DNA of 64,000 bases, taken from Catonia carolina. Its lineage: Eukaryota > Arthropoda > Insecta > Hemiptera > Achilidae. Below the pieces are notes generated by a model. The model worked only from the letters and a program-made list of their open reading frames with translations, did not search any database and was not told the origin of the DNA. Shown here in pieces: positions 22,052 to 34,952 of this stretch; position 1 is the first letter of the stretch, and each line of letters begins with the position of its first letter. The position numbers were made by a program, and so were the translations under genes. The stretch spans positions 60,682,672 through 60,746,671 of the forward strand of contig JAQMRL010000003.1 of assembly GCA_035578175.1 (NCBI GenBank), in the 5' to 3' direction.

Positions 22052-22540
22052 CCACTCAATTTACACAAAGAAGTACGATATCTAGGATTAAATTTTGATA
22101 AAAGGTTAACGTGGAACACCCATATAAAGATAAAACGATTACTTTTAAATTCACGAGTCAAACAACTATATCGGCTACTTAATCGAAAATCACATGTTTC
22201 TTTAAAAACAAAGGTCAAAATTTATAAAAGTCTTCTGATGCCATTGTGGACCTATGGCGTTCAGATATACGGAAGTGCCAGCTCGACAACATTAAAGAAA
22301 GTACAAGTATGTCAGTCCAAACTGCTTCGCATGATCACCAATGCTCCGTACTACGTGTCAAATTCAACACTTCATACTGACCTACAAATACCTTACGTTA
22401 CCGAAACAGTGAAAAGGTTGTACCCGAGGTTTCATTCAAAATTGAACGGCCACCGTAACCCGCTTGTAAGGGGAATTCTGATCAATCCTCGGCTCGCCAG
22501 ACGACTAAAAAGAAGATGGAGCAGAGACCTGCTGAGATGA
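22052..22540 (+). pseudogene. Jockey-like reverse transcriptase C-terminal fragment, copy 1
   Basis: About 162 codons open to TGA 22538-22540. The motif order KEVRYLGLNFDKRLTW, LYRLLNRKSHVSLKTK, IYKSLLMPLWTYGVQIYGSAS and VCQSKLLRMITNAPYYVSN is the RT thumb/C-terminal region of jockey-clade LINEs. The catalytic FADD and everything 5' are absent (5' truncation). Downstream is a 3' UTR and an A-rich end near 22802-22811. It lies inside the 5' leader of the RTE-like LINE, in opposite orientation. Confidence 0.8.
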
Positions 22541-22811
22541 CACCATTCCACTACTTTCCACAATTTCACCACTCTGTGCTACTGTTATCCCCATCATTTA
22601 TCATAAAATTTCTTAGTTTTAATATTTGTTAATTTGTTATGTCTATTTGCTATGTTTGTTACTATTTGTATGTTTTTTATTTTTTGAACCCAAAATGAAT
22701 GTCAATGGACATGTAATTTTATCCTACAATCACTGTGATTTATATTACTCTGTGCTAAAATTTGGTCGTTGTATTGTTATTGTACAGTTCCAAATAAATG
22801 AAATAATATAA
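22541..22811 (+). mobile_element. Jockey-like fragment 3' UTR and A tail, copy 1
   Basis: AT-rich trailer ending aataaatgaaataatataaaaaaaa. It has an AATAAA-like signal about 15 bp before the A run. The sequence after it (ccactcaaccgatacag) resumes the LINE leader. Confidence 0.65.
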
Positions 22812-22895
22812 AAAAAAACCACTCAACCGATACAGTAATCACGACCGTTGTTCATTCGATGTTAATCGTATCGCAGTCCGCGCGCAACTCCCTTT

Positions 22896-22929
22896 GCTTT
22901 GCTCATCAAAGTCATTTGATGAGCAAAGC
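22896..22929. other. Palindromic deletion junction between LINE and M8
   Basis: gctttgctcatcaaa (22896-22910) and tttgatgagcaaagc (22915-22929) form a perfect 15-bp inverted repeat with a 4-nt loop. In copy 2 only the right arm exists (42619-42640 region), preceded by ~250 bp of monomer sequence that is missing here. The left arm is therefore new at the deletion breakpoint. Confidence 0.75.
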
Positions 22930-23810
22930 AGGTCTTCTAAAAAATTTTCAGTTCGCACCTTGCAAATGCGCCTTTAATATATTCACACTGCAAGGTCTAA
23001 CTGTATAATAATCTACTGTCATATGTAGAAGGTCTAACAGTGTTTATTTCACCAGTACTTCTTATGTTGTTATAATGTTTTAGTCGAAAATTGCTTCATT
23101 CGTGAAGAAAACAGAACTATTATTTTAGCCGTGGAAGTAGCAGTTGAAATTTAAAAAATATTTCACAGTTTAACTGCCTCTTGTAGGCAATACTAAATTT
23201 TCGCATCGCAAAAAAAAATAATGACACAAGCAGCGAATAAACGCGGAGAAATGTCAAAAATATTGCCTAGAAATTTTTCATATCGTTAACCGTTTTTAGT
23301 GTGACTGATTGTCGTTAAAAGGGCACAATTTGTATTTTGCTCTTACTAGGTATTGTTCAAGTATATTCTAAATTTCAGTTTGGTAATGCCGGTAATTCTA
23401 CTGACGATTAGTTGACAAAAAAACTTCAGAGACGTCTTAATTAGAATAAACTTTAATATACAATGAAAAGATCACAATGTGTTACGTTCGTATGTGGTTT
23501 TTGCATGGTAGCCGACAAAATATTGTCTTAAATTTAAGCAAGCTTGTATGTGACAACGCAATCTATTCTTGTGCTTCCTTTTAATGACTTTTTTAATTTC
23601 ATACTGTGAAAAGCAGTATAAATATACTGCTGTTTCATACAATAAACCATAATCATTCCGTACTGGGAAGAACCTTAACAAGTTTTAAAATGTTTTTGGT
23701 AGGTGTTTTAATTCTGGAAAGTATAGCACTTCAGTAGACGTTAATTGTTTAATATTCGGCCGTATCGTTGTCTGGGCGGTGACAATGGGCGGATTGATGT
23801 AAAAATGTAA

Positions 23811-24090
23811 GTCGACGTCACGCGCAGGAACAGTACCTGACCAATCAGAAAGCTCGGTACTGACAAATGACGTAATACTGATTGAGACGTTTTCATTGGT
23901 TGATATCGGATGGCTATAATGAGCCCTCTGATTGGACAATATTAACCAATCAAAATGACGCCTAAGAAGACATCTGATTGGTTAGGTTTGAAGATTTTTC
24001 ATAGGTTGAGATTACTAGTTTCTGATTGGTCCAATATTATATCTTTCATTAACGTCACACGGACGTCACCGTCATCGTAAGCCGCCTCAC
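23811..24090. promoter_or_regulatory. CCAAT/CRE cluster of M8
   Basis: Seven CCAAT/ATTGG boxes. TGACGTCA is changed to TAACGTCA and cattgg to catagg at the sixth position. Confidence 0.45.
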
Positions 24091-24602
24091 TCGCAAGACC
24101 TAAATAATTATATTTTCAACTGTAGATCAGTTCTATTAGATTTCAATTATATATTTTCAGATATGTTATAGACACAAATAGTGCTGAATAAAAACACATT
24201 CGTTAACTAACGCTTAATAATAATTATTTCTTTGTTGATTTAGGATCCGATAATTAACTCAAATATAATTAAAATATACACGTTCTGCGCCAACAGTGTA
24301 AAATTCCAATTAACAATTCATTCCTCCTTAAAAAACATTAGTAAATTAGTTGTGCATGGCTCTCTGTTTATTATTGCTTTAGTTAAAATTCAATCACAAA
24401 AATTATAATAACTCTTTAAAATAAGACCGTACGTATTGACAGACTACGCCTATGTTATTTAAGGAAGATGTTGGTTTGAACATTAAATTTAATAAACTAT
24501 TATCAAATTATATTTTTTGTGGGATTAATAACATTAAATTTTAACATTCCTTCATAACATTGATCACATCCTTTATTTCAAATCCATTCTATCAAGTAAC
24601 TT

Positions 24603-24997
24603 GTTGTTGTTTAGTTCAACAGCCAAAAGGCGGGTTTGAACCTCCAAAGGTTTTACTAAGTAAAACGAGGAATGAGGTGATTTACAATTGACTTCCTCAC
24701 TGAGTGGAAAAGCATGCTTATCATCATGCCAGGCCCTCTGAAAAGCACATATTTTCCACTCTGTAAATGACACCTTCACTTCATTCAACACAGGGACTGG
24801 CTGTACAATGAAATTCATTACTTTCAGAGAAAATAACTCTGATTAGTGCCTTTACACCTCTACCTCTTCTGTTCTTCAATGATCCAGTCATTTAATTAAC
24901 TGACCATGTGATAAGAAACAGAACTTTTTTTTTTAGCCCTGCAACAAACAGATTGGGTGTAAATAATTTGACACTCCACCTGTCTGTTATGGGCAAC
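24603..24997 (-). mobile_element. SINE-like element S4 in M8
   Basis: A 395-bp copy flanked by aagtaactt (24594-24602 and 24998-25006). It shares a diagnostic variant, atcatcatgccaggccc, with S9 in M20, where other copies read atcagcaggccgggccc. Confidence 0.65.
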
Positions 24998-25209
24998 AAG
25001 TAACTTAAAATTAGGTAAATAATGAGATGTTAAATACTTGGCACAATTAATTTCGGTTTTTAGATCATTAGGCTAGATGTTAGTTCAAACATTTACAGGT
25101 TATCTGAAATACAAACTAAATATTTAATTCGGTTATTTTTTTTATTGTTTATAACCGTATCACTCAGTAGAAGCGTGTTTTCATGAGCGTAGCAGGGCTT
25201 CTAAAAAAG

Positions 25210-27101
25210 GTTTCAGTTCGCACGTTTCAATCGGCGCCGTTAATATATTCACTGCAAGGTCTAACTGCATAATCATCAACTGTCATTGTAACTATCTCTA
25301 AAAGTGTTTATTTCATTAGTACCTCTTATTTTCTTAATAATGTTTTAGTCGAAAATTTGCTTCTCTCGCTAAGAAAACAGAACGATTATTGTAGCCGTGG
25401 AAGTAGCAGTTTAAATTTAAAAAATATTTCACAGTTTCACTGCCTCTTGTAGGCAATACTAATTTTTCGCAGCACAAAATAAAATAATGACACAAGCAGC
25501 AAATAAACGCGGAGAAATGTCAAAAATATCGCCCAGAAATTTTTCATATCGTTACCCGTTTTTAGTAAGACTGATTGTCATTAAAAGGGCGCATTAAAAG
25601 GGTTCTTGTTTGCTCTTACTAGGTATTGTTTAAGTATATTCTAAATTTCAGTTTGGTAATTCCGGCGAATCTACTCACGATTAGTTGACAAAAAAACTTC
25701 AGAGACGTCCTTATTAGAATAAACTTCAATATATAATGAAAAAATCACAATGTGTTACGTTAGTATAGTAGTGTTTGCATGGTAGCCGACAAAATAATGT
25801 CTTAAATTTAAGCAAGCGTATATGTGACAACGCAAGCTATTGTTGTCCTTCCTTTTTATGACTTTTTTTATTACATATTGTGAAAAGCAGTATAAATATA
25901 CTGCTGTTTCATACAATAAACCATAATCATTCCGTACTCGGAGGAACCTTAACAAGTTTAAAAATGTTTTTGTTACGCGTTTTAATTCTAGAAAGTATTG
26001 CATTTCAGTAGACGTTAATTGTTTAATATTCGGCCGTATCGTTAACTGGGCGGTGACAATGGGCGGATTTATGTAAAAATGTAAGTCGACGTCACGCGCA
26101 GGAACAGTACCGGACCAATCAGAAAGCTCGATACTGACAAATGACGTAATACAGATTGAGACGTTTTCATTGGTTGATATCAGATGACGTATTGAACTAT
26201 TATGAGCCCTCTGATTAGACAATATTAACCAATCAAAATGTCGCCTCAGAAGACATCTGATTGGTTAGACATGAAAATTTTTCATTGGTTGGAAATACCA
26301 GTTTCTGATTGGTCCAATATTATATATTATATTAACGTCACACGGACTACACCGTCATTGTAGGCCGCCTCACTCGCAAGACCTAAATAATTATATTTTC
26401 AACTGTGGATCAGTTCTATTAGATTTCAATTATAAGTTTTCAGATATGTTATAGACACAATTGGTGCAGAGTAAAAAAACATTCGTTAACTAACGCTTTA
26501 TAATGATTATTTTTCTTTGTTGATTTAGTATCCGATATTTAACTTAAAATATATAATTAAAATAAACACGTTCTGCGCCAACAGTGTAAAATTCCAATTA
26601 ACAATTCATGTCTCCTTAAAAAACATTAGAAATATAGTTGTGCAATGCTCTCTGTTTATTATCGCTTTAGTTAAAAGTCAAACACAAATATGATAATAAC
26701 TCTCTGAAATAAGACTGTACGTATTGATAGACTACGCCTATGTTATTTAAGAAAGATGTTGGTTTTAACATTTACTTGAATAAAATATCATTAAATTATA
26801 TTTTTGTACGTTTAATAAGATTCAATTTTTACATTCCTTCATAACATTGATAACATCCTTTCTTTCAAATCCAATCTATCAAGTAACTTAAAAGTAGGTA
26901 AATAATGAGATAAATTATTAGTTAAATACTTGGCACAATTAATTTGGGTTTTTAGATCATTAGGCTTGATGTTCGTTCAAACATTTACAGGTTGTCTGAA
27001 ATAAAAACTAAATATTTAATTCGGTTATTTTGTTTATTGTTTATAACCGTCTCACTCAGTAGAAGCGTGTTTTCATGAGCGGAGCAGGCCTTCTAAAAAA
27101 A
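25210..27101. repeat. Array monomer M9 (short type)
   Basis: A 1.89-kb unit resembling M3/M18 and M14. It has a small local duplication, gcattaaaaggg, near 25584-25602. There is no SINE. A minus-strand frame of 155 codons (25755-26222) spans the CCAAT block without an ATG. Confidence 0.9.
26084..26372. promoter_or_regulatory. CCAAT/CRE cluster of M9
   Basis: Seven CCAAT/ATTGG boxes. One box is lost (tgattagac). TGACGTCA is changed to TAACGTCA. Confidence 0.45.
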
Positions 27102-27138
27102 TTTTCAGTTCGCACGATTCAAACATCGCCTTTAATAT

Positions 27139-27922
27139 TGTGACACTTATTGCTAAGGTCCGTTTCGGGATCTAGGTTATTAAATAATTAATAGACTAAA
27201 GTTTACAATTACAGATGTTTATTTCACTAAAAGATTACAAAATAAATGATTAAACTAATTATAATTAAGAAATACAATAAATGATTAAATAATTCACTTA
27301 AAATAAATAACAAACAATAAATAACTTAATAACTTACTTAGCCTACTTACAATCGCTTTTATAGATTATACTAATATACAACACAAGCTGAATTCACAGA
27401 ACTACACATTAACTTTACCCAATACACACACAACAAAGAGACGGTATAACAATCTTGAATCACTACAATACTCGGATGTGTAACCTGTCAATACACACCC
27501 CATTAATCTCTCGGCAAAGATCACACGAATACTGACTGGACCGCCGCCCGGGGGCCTCCTTTTATTAACATTCACAAAGATCGTTCCAGAAAAAAGTAGA
27601 GAAATCTACTCAAGTACAAAAATAACTCTTTATTAATGAATCCTAGAAAAAAACTTTGTTAACAAGTCAACTATTGTAAATAGAAACGTAAACAACCTCA
27701 TAAACAACTTCATACAAATAGCTGTACAAAATAGTATACCTGAACTTTATGATAGTTATTTCAACCCTTATGAAAGAATAGACACTTTTATAGTTACAAC
27801 TGTCATTTACAAAACTGATCTTATTGTGTAGATTATTGTTAATTTATTATTTCTTAACTATGTTTATGAATGAAATTCTGGAAGATTCGTGAGCGATCCC
27901 GTCTTTTCTCGATCTTGTTACA
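27139..27922 (-). mobile_element. Solo LTR, copy 2
   Basis: 784 bp with TG..CA ends and ATAT flanks (27135-27138 and 27923-27926), at the same site as copy 1. It differs by a few substitutions and small indels. Confidence 0.8.
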
Positions 27923-28436
27923 ATATATTCACTGCATGGTCTAACTGTGTAATCATCTTCTGTCATTGTAAGAAACTCTAAAAGTGTTTATTTCATTAGT
28001 ACCTCTTATTTTCTTAATATGTTTTAGTCGAAAATTTGCTTCTCTCGCTAAGAAAACAGAACGATTATTGTAGCCGTGGAAGTAGCAGTTAAAATTTTAA
28101 AAAATATTTCACAGTTTAACTGCATCTTGTAGGCAATACTAAATTTTCGCATCGCAAAATAAAATAATGACACAAGCAGCGAATAAACGCGGAGAAATGT
28201 CAAAAATATTGCCTAGAAATTTTTCATATCGTTAACCGTTTTTAGTGGGACCGATTGTCGTTAAAAGGGCACAGGTTCTATTTTGCTCTTACTTGGTATT
28301 GTTTAAGTATATTCTAAATTTCAGTTTGGTTATTCCGGCGATTCTACTAACGATTAGTTGACAAAAAAAACTTCAGAGACGTCCTTATTAGAATAAACTT
28401 TAGTATACAATGAAAAAATCACAATGTGTTACGTTA

Positions 28437-30106
28437 TAATCTATTTGAAATCAACGTGCGGGTGAAGGTCATGCCACTTCCTCACCTCGCCTACCCCACC
28501 AGTCGTCTGAATGATGCAGCGCAGAGTAAGTGTGTGCACTTGTGCCTACGCCTTCATCAGGTTACATTATTTCACTTCGTGAAGTACCGTACGCTTAAAA
28601 CATCTCACGAGACCAACACATAAATGTGTTATTTAAATCAACTTAAACTTAACCTCATTCGAGAAGTTTAATTACAACCAAAAGGACAACTGCAATGGAA
28701 AAAATCTAAATCCAGTTTTTCTTTTGTTTGTAATTAAAAAAACTTCTCAAATGAGTTTAATTTTCATAGACGTTATTTATATTATTTTTTAGAATAAAAT
28801 TCTCTACAATTTGCATTAAAATGTTTCGTGTTTTTATTCATAATTTAACAGAGTTATTTTACGCTAAACTTAAAAAGTATTTTCTAAGCCTTTTCTTTAA
28901 TGTATTTACGTAGTTTTCTTAAAAACTAAAAGCGATACAGTTCTGGGACTCATTTTTTTAAGTTTCCCAGGTTAAATAAAAACCATAAGAAACCACTAAA
29001 CATTTTCCTAAATTTACCTTTTCAAAAGTTCAGTATTGCTTTATTTCACTCTTTGCCCAGGAATCAAGGCAAAATCTTTCGCCAGGCATAACTAGCCAAC
29101 GAAGCATTTCCGGACGTATATTTAGACAAACATTTTGTTACATGTAATAACAATAGTATATACGTGATGTGATGTGTATTATATTATTGTTATTAGTTAT
29201 TCATATTGTTTTATGGTTATTATAGATATTATATGTACGCACTATTACAACGTAATATGGAATAATAGAAAAGTCACTGAAATAGAAACACGGTCATTAT
29301 ACTATGCGTCAGCAATGACTCTGTGATATTTTATGACTTTATGAAGCTTACATGTATTGTTTTAAGTAAACAAACATGTTACAGCACCTTTGTCACCACA
29401 CACAGGCCTATTTATTTGATTTTTAATACACTTTCGACCAGTTCAGATTAAAGTTTTGTATCATACAGATGTGCAGTTTCTTTGGCGGGCTTGTGTAAGT
29501 TTAGTTAATTCAATTGTTTAAGCGTGAAAGTTGAGATGGCTGCAAACAGTCCTAATCTTCGCAGACAATCCAAACAAATAAATAATTTATAGGGTATATA
29601 ATTATTTAAAAGAACTTGTGTGAAATTAATTCTTTGCGAACGGCGCTCAAGTTTACATAAAAGGTAATTAACAGTTTATTTCTCAGTCGTATACAAATTT
29701 GTAACAATCCAGTTTCTGTATGCATGCTTTAAAACATAAAAGATGAATAATCATCTTTTTCGTTTAGGTAAAAAGGTTGGCGATGTTTTTATTAAGGTGC
29801 AGTTTGTATAAAGAAATATTAGGATAGAACTATTCTAACGATCCGAAAGTTAAGCACAAAAATTAGGAAAATATATTGTGTAGAATAATAGGGTTTCACA
29901 TATCATAGTAGGCCTAATGTCTTATGTGTATCAGAGTAACCATTAAATTTCTTGTCGTTAACAGGCAAAACTTTAGTCCGTAAAGAGAAAAGAAGTAGTT
30001 TAATTCAATAATGTAGAAGTAGTGTAAGGGATATGAGGAGAAATCTTGCTGAAGGGAAGGGGAAGAAGCGCGTGACCTTCACCCGCACGAAGAAATCAAA
30101 TGGACT
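28437..30106. mobile_element. Non-coding TIR element, copy 2
   Basis: 1,670 bp at the same target as copy 1, flanked by TTA (28434-28436 and 30107-30109). The outer ends match best in this copy (TCTATTTGAAATC versus TCCATTTGATTTC on the complementary end). There is no credible ORF; the 65-codon frame at its left end is not conserved. Confidence 0.75.
28653..28757. repeat. Internal fold-back in the TIR element, copy 2
   Basis: Same hairpin as in copy 1, with ctcattcgagaagttt paired with aaacttctcaaatgag and a few compensating and non-compensating differences. Confidence 0.6.
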
Positions 30107-30430
30107 TTAGTATAGTAGTGTTTGCATGGTATCCGACAAAATAATGTCTTAAATTAAAGCAAGCTTATATGTGACAACGCAAGCTATTGTTGTCCTTCCT
30201 TTTTATGACTTTTTTTATTTCATATTGTGAAAAGCAGTATAAATATACTGCTGTTTCATACAATAAACCATAATCATTCCGTACTCGGAAGAACCTTAAT
30301 AAGTTTAAAAATGTTTTTGTTACGCGTCTTAATTCTAGAAGGTATAACATTTCAGTAGACGTTAATTGTTTAATATTCGGCCGTATCGTTAACTGGGCAG
30401 TGACAAGGGGCGGATTTATGTAAAAATCTA

Positions 30431-30722
30431 AGTCGACGTCACGCGCAGGAACAGTACCGGGCCAATCAGAAAGGTCGATACTGACAAATGACGTAATACT
30501 GATTGAGACCTTTTCATTGGTTGATATCGGATGACGTAGTGAACTATTATGAGCCCTCTGATTGGACAATATTAACCAATCAAAATGACGCCTAAGAAGA
30601 CATCTGATTGGTTAGGTTTGAAGATTTTTCATTGGTTGAGAATACTAGTTTCTGATTGGTCCAATATTGTATCTTTTATTGATGTCACACGGACTACACC
30701 GTCATTGTGGGCCACCTCACTC
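30431..30722. promoter_or_regulatory. CCAAT/CRE cluster of M10
   Basis: Eight CCAAT/ATTGG boxes. TGACGTCA is changed to TGATGTCA and the following gccgcctcac to gccacctcac. Confidence 0.45.
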
Positions 30723-31237
30723 GCAAGACCTAAATAATTATATTTTCAACTGTAGGTCAATTCTATTAGATTTCAATTATATATTTTCAGATATGTTATA
30801 AACACAAATGGTGCTGAATAAAAAAACATTCGTTAACTAACGCTTTATAATGATTTTTTCTTTGTTGATTTAGGATCCGATAATTAACTCAAATTATATA
30901 ATTAAAATGTACACGTTCTGCGCCAACAGTGTAAAATTCACATTAACAATTCATGTCTCCTTAAAAATCATTAGAAATTAAGTTGTGCATGGCTCTCTGT
31001 TTATCATTGCTTTAGTTAAAAGTCAAACACACAAAAATTATAATAACTCTCTGAAATAAGACCGTACGTATTGATAGACTACGCCTCTATTATTTAAGGA
31101 AGATGTTGGTTTGAACATTAAATTTAATAAACTATTATCAAATTATATTTTTTGTACGATTAATAAGATTAAATTTTAACATTCCTTCATAACATTGATC
31201 ACATCCTTTATTTCAAATCCAATCTATCAAGTAACTT

Positions 31238-31632
31238 GTTGTTGTTTAGGTCAACAGCCAAAAGGCGGGTTTGAACCTCCAAAGGTTTTACTAAGTAAAA
31301 CGAGGAGTGAGGTTGTTTACAATTGTCTTCCTCACTGAGTGGAAAAGTATGCTTATCAGCAGGCCGGGCCCTCTAAAAAGCACATATTTTCCACTCTGTA
31401 AATGACACCTTTACTTCATTCACCACAGGGTCTGGCTGTACAATGAAATTCATTACTTTCAGAGAAAATAACTTTGATTAGTGCCTTTACACCTCTACCT
31501 CTTCTGTTCTTCAATGATCCAGTCATTTAATTGACTGACCATGTGATAAGAAACAGAACTATTTTTTTTAGCCCTGCAACAAACAGATTGAGTGTAAATA
31601 ATTTGACACTCCACCTGTCTGTTATGGGCAAC
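31238..31632 (-). mobile_element. SINE-like element S5 in M10
   Basis: A 395-bp copy flanked by aagtaactt (31229-31237 and 31633-31641). It is the M5 subtype, not the M4 subtype, supporting the hybrid origin of M10. Confidence 0.65.
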
Positions 31633-32381
31633 AAGTAACTTAAAATTAGGTAAATAATGAGATGTTAAATACTTGGCACAATTAATTTCGGTTTTTAGAT
31701 CATTAGGCTAGATGTTAGGTCAAACATTTACAGGTTATCTGAAATCCAAACTAAATATTTAATTTGGTTATTTTTTTTATTGTTTATAACCGTATCACTC
31801 AGTAGAAGCGTGTTTTCATGAGCGTAGCAGGGCTTCTAAAAAAGGTTTCAGTTCGCACGTTTCAAACGGCGCCGTTAATATATTCACTGCAAGGTCTAAC
31901 TGCATAATCATCAACTGTCATTGTAACAATCTCTAAAAGTGTTTTTTTCATTAGTACCTCTTATTTTCTTAATAATGTTTTAGTCGAAAATTTGCTTCTC
32001 TCGCTAAGAAAACAGAACGATTATTGTAGCCGTGGAAGTAGCAGTTAAAATTTAAAAAATATTTCACAGTTTAACTGCCTCTTGTAGGCAATACTAAATT
32101 TTCGCATCGCAAAATAAAATAATGACACAAGCAGCGAATAAACGCGGAGAAATGTCAAAAATATCGCCCAGAAATTTTTCATATCGTTACCCGTTTTTAG
32201 TAAGACTGATTATCATTAAAAGGGCACAGGTATTGTTTGCTCTTACTATGTATTTTTTAAGTATATTCTAAATTTCAGTTTGGTAATTCCGGCGAATCTA
32301 CTGACGATTAGTTGACAAAAAAACTTCAGAGACGTCCTTATTAGAATAAACTTCAATATATAATGAAAAAATCACAATGTG

Positions 32382-32912
32382 TTACGTTATTATAGTAGTG
32401 TTTGCATGGTAGCCGACAAAATAATGTCTTAAATTTAAGCAAGCGTATATGTGACAACGCAAGCTATTGTTGTCCTTCCTTTCTATGACTTTTTTTATTT
32501 TATATTGTGAAAAGCAGTATAAATATACTGCTGTTTCATACAATAAACCATAATCATTCCGTACTCGGAGGAACCTTAACAAGTTTAAAAATGTTTTTGT
32601 TACGCGTTTTAATTCTAGAAAGTATTGCATTTCAGTAGACGTTAATTGTTTAATATTCGGCCGTATCGTTAACTGGGCGGTGACAATGGGCGGATTTATG
32701 TAAAAATGTAAGTCGACGTCACGCGCAGGAACAGTACCGGACCAATCAGAAAGCTCGATACTGACAAATGACGTAATACTGATTGAGACGTTTTCATTGG
32801 TTGATATCGGATGACGTAGTGAACTATTATGAGCCCTCTGATTGGACAATATTAGCCAATCAAAATGTCGCCTCAGAAGACATCTGATTGGATATTTATG
32901 AAGGTTTTTCAT
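32382..32912 (-). other. Minus-strand 176-codon open frame across the CCAAT block (M11)
   Basis: Same frame as in M6, with an ATG at 32912-32910 and one amino-acid difference near the start (Pro for Leu at residue 8). No domain is recognised. Near-identity between copies reflects near-identity of the DNA, so it gives no evidence of selection on protein. Confidence 0.15.
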
Positions 32913-33003
32913 TGGTTGAGAATACTAGTTTCTAATTGGTCCAATATTATATATTTTATTGACGTCACACGGACTACACCGCCATTGTAGGCCGCCTCAC
33001 TCG
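32711..33003. promoter_or_regulatory. CCAAT/CRE cluster of M11
   Basis: Eight CCAAT/ATTGG boxes and an intact TGACGTCA. Confidence 0.5.
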
Positions 33004-34637
33004 CAAGACCTAAATAATTATATTTTCTACTGTAGATCAGTTCTATTAGATTTCAATTATATATTTTCAGATATGTTATAGACACAAATGGTGCAGAATT
33101 AAAATCATTCATTAACTAACGCTTTATAATGATTATTTCTTTGTTTATTTAGGATCCGATAATTAACTCAAAATATATAATTAAAATATACACGTTCTGC
33201 GCCAACAGTGTGAAATTCCAATTAACAATTCATGTCTCCTTAAAAAAACATTAGAAATTTAGTTGTGCATGGCTCTCTGTTTATTATTGCTTTAGTTAAT
33301 AGTCAAACAAAAAAATTATAATAACTCTTTGAAATAAGACCGTACGTATTGACAGACTACCCCTATGTTTTATAAGGAAGATGTTGGTTTGAACATTAAA
33401 TTGAGTAAACTATTATCAAATTATATTTTTTGTACGATTAAAAAGATCCAATTTTTACATTTCTTCATAACATTGATAACATCCTTTCTTTCAAATCCAA
33501 TCTATTAAATAACTTAAATATAGGTAAATAATGAAATGTTAAATACTTGGCACAATTAATTTAAGTTTTTAGATCATTAGGCTAGATGTTCGTTCAAACA
33601 TTTACAGGTTATCTAAAATAAAAAATAAATATTAAATTCGGTTACTTTTTTTATTGTTTATAACCGCTCACTCAACCGCTCACTCAACCGCTCGCTTGGT
33701 TATTATTGTTTAAATCCCTTCACTCAGTAGAAGCGTGTTTTCATGAGCGTAGCAGGCCTTTTAAAAATATTTTCAGTTCGCACGTTTCAAACGGCGCCTT
33801 TAATATATTCACTGCAAGGTCTAACTGCATAATCATCAACTGTCATTGTAAGAAACTCTAAAAGTGTTTATTTCATTAGTACCTCTTATTTTCTTAATAT
33901 GTTTTAGTCGAAAATTTGCTTCTCTCGCTAAGAAAACAGAACGATTATTGTAGCCGTGGAAGTAGCAGTTAAAATTTAAGAAATATTTCACAGTTTAACT
34001 GCCTCTTGTAGGCAATACTAAATTTTCGCATCGCGAAATAAAATAATGACACAAGCAGCGAATAACGGCGGAGAAATGTCAAAAATATTGCCAAAAAATT
34101 TTTCATGTCGTTAACCGTTTTTAGTGTGACTGATTGTCGTTAAAAGGGCACAGGTTCTATTTTGCTCTTACTAGGTATTGTTAAAGTATATTCTAAATTT
34201 CAGTTTGGTAATTTCGGCGATTCTACTGACGATTAGTTGACAAAAAAAACTTCAGAGACGTCCTTATTAGAATAAACTTTAATATACAATGAAAAAATCA
34301 CAATGTGTTACGTTAGTAGAGTAGTGTTTGCATGGTAGCCGACAAAATAATGTCTTAAATTTAAGCAAGCTTATATGTGACAACGCAAGCTATTGTTGTC
34401 CTTCCTTTTTATGACTTTTTTTATTTCATATTGTGAAAAGCAGTATAAAAAGTACTGCTGTTTCATACCATAAATCATAATCATTCCATACTCGGAAGAA
34501 CCTTAACAAGTTTAAAAATGTTTTTGTTACGCGTTTTAATTCTAGAAAGTATAGCATTTCAGTAGACGTTAATTGTTTAATATTCGGCCGTATCGTTAAC
34601 TGGGCGGTGACAACGGGCGGATTTATGTAAAAGTGTA

Positions 34638-34795
34638 AGTCGACGTCTCGCGCAGGAACAGTACCGGACCAATCAGAAAGCTCGATACTAACAATGGACG
34701 TAATACTGATTGAGACGTTTTCATTGGTTGATATCGGGTGACGTAGTGAACTATTATGAGCCCTCTGATTGGACAATATTAACCAATCAAAAGAA
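34638..34795. promoter_or_regulatory. First (partial) CCAAT cluster of M12
   Basis: Four CCAAT/ATTGG boxes, ending at the internal duplication junction as in M7. Confidence 0.45.
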
Positions 34796-34952
34796 GAACC
34801 CTAAAAAAAGAAGAACTCTAACAAAATTTAACATGTTTTTGGTAGGTGTTTTAATTCTGGAACGTATTGCATTTCAGTAGACGTTATTCTCTATTATTCG
34901 GCCGTATCATTAACTGGGCGGTGGCAATGGGCGAATCTTATGTAAAAATGTA

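Larger units (their letters stand above)
17735..22892 (-). mobile_element. RTE-like LINE, copy 1 (with nested debris)
   Basis: The minus-strand retrotransposon has its 3' end at the left, with a (TAA)n tail (17735-17752), then RT, endonuclease, ORF1, and a leader at the right ending ..gcgcgcaactccc. Left flank ttttgtgcgatta (17722-17734) equals the 13-bp TSD seen in copy 2. The right TSD is lost by deletion. The leader contains a mariner remnant (21835-21881), an (AT)n tract and a jockey-like fragment (22052-22811). It is nearly identical to copy 2, so the two arose by duplication of the array. Confidence 0.8.
22945..25209. repeat. Array monomer M8 (long type)
   Basis: A 2.27-kb unit opening ttttcagttcgcaccttgc, matching M13 (42653-44933) at its 5' end. 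It carries SINE-like copy S4. It begins right after the palindromic junction. Confidence 0.9.
27102..31844. repeat. Array monomer M10 (hybrid of M4-type and M5-type)
   Basis: From the start to ~31090 it follows M4/M19, including LTR, TIR element and the acgcctctattattt variant. From ~31176 it follows M5 (ttttaacattccttcataacattgatcacatccttta), including the 395-bp SINE subtype. It is followed directly by an M6-type unit, so one whole monomer has been lost compared with M4-M5-M6. Confidence 0.85.
31845..33769. repeat. Array monomer M11 (short type)
   Basis: A 1.93-kb counterpart of M6 and M21. It has two copies of cgctcactcaac near 33665, like M21. A CCAAT box lost in M6 (tgattaaat) is intact here (tgattggat). 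Confidence 0.9.

Noticed and set aside
28426..28623. 65-codon plus-strand frame at the left end of TIR element copy 2
   Set aside because: It starts in the flanking monomer, is not open in copies 1 and 3, and has no transposase features.
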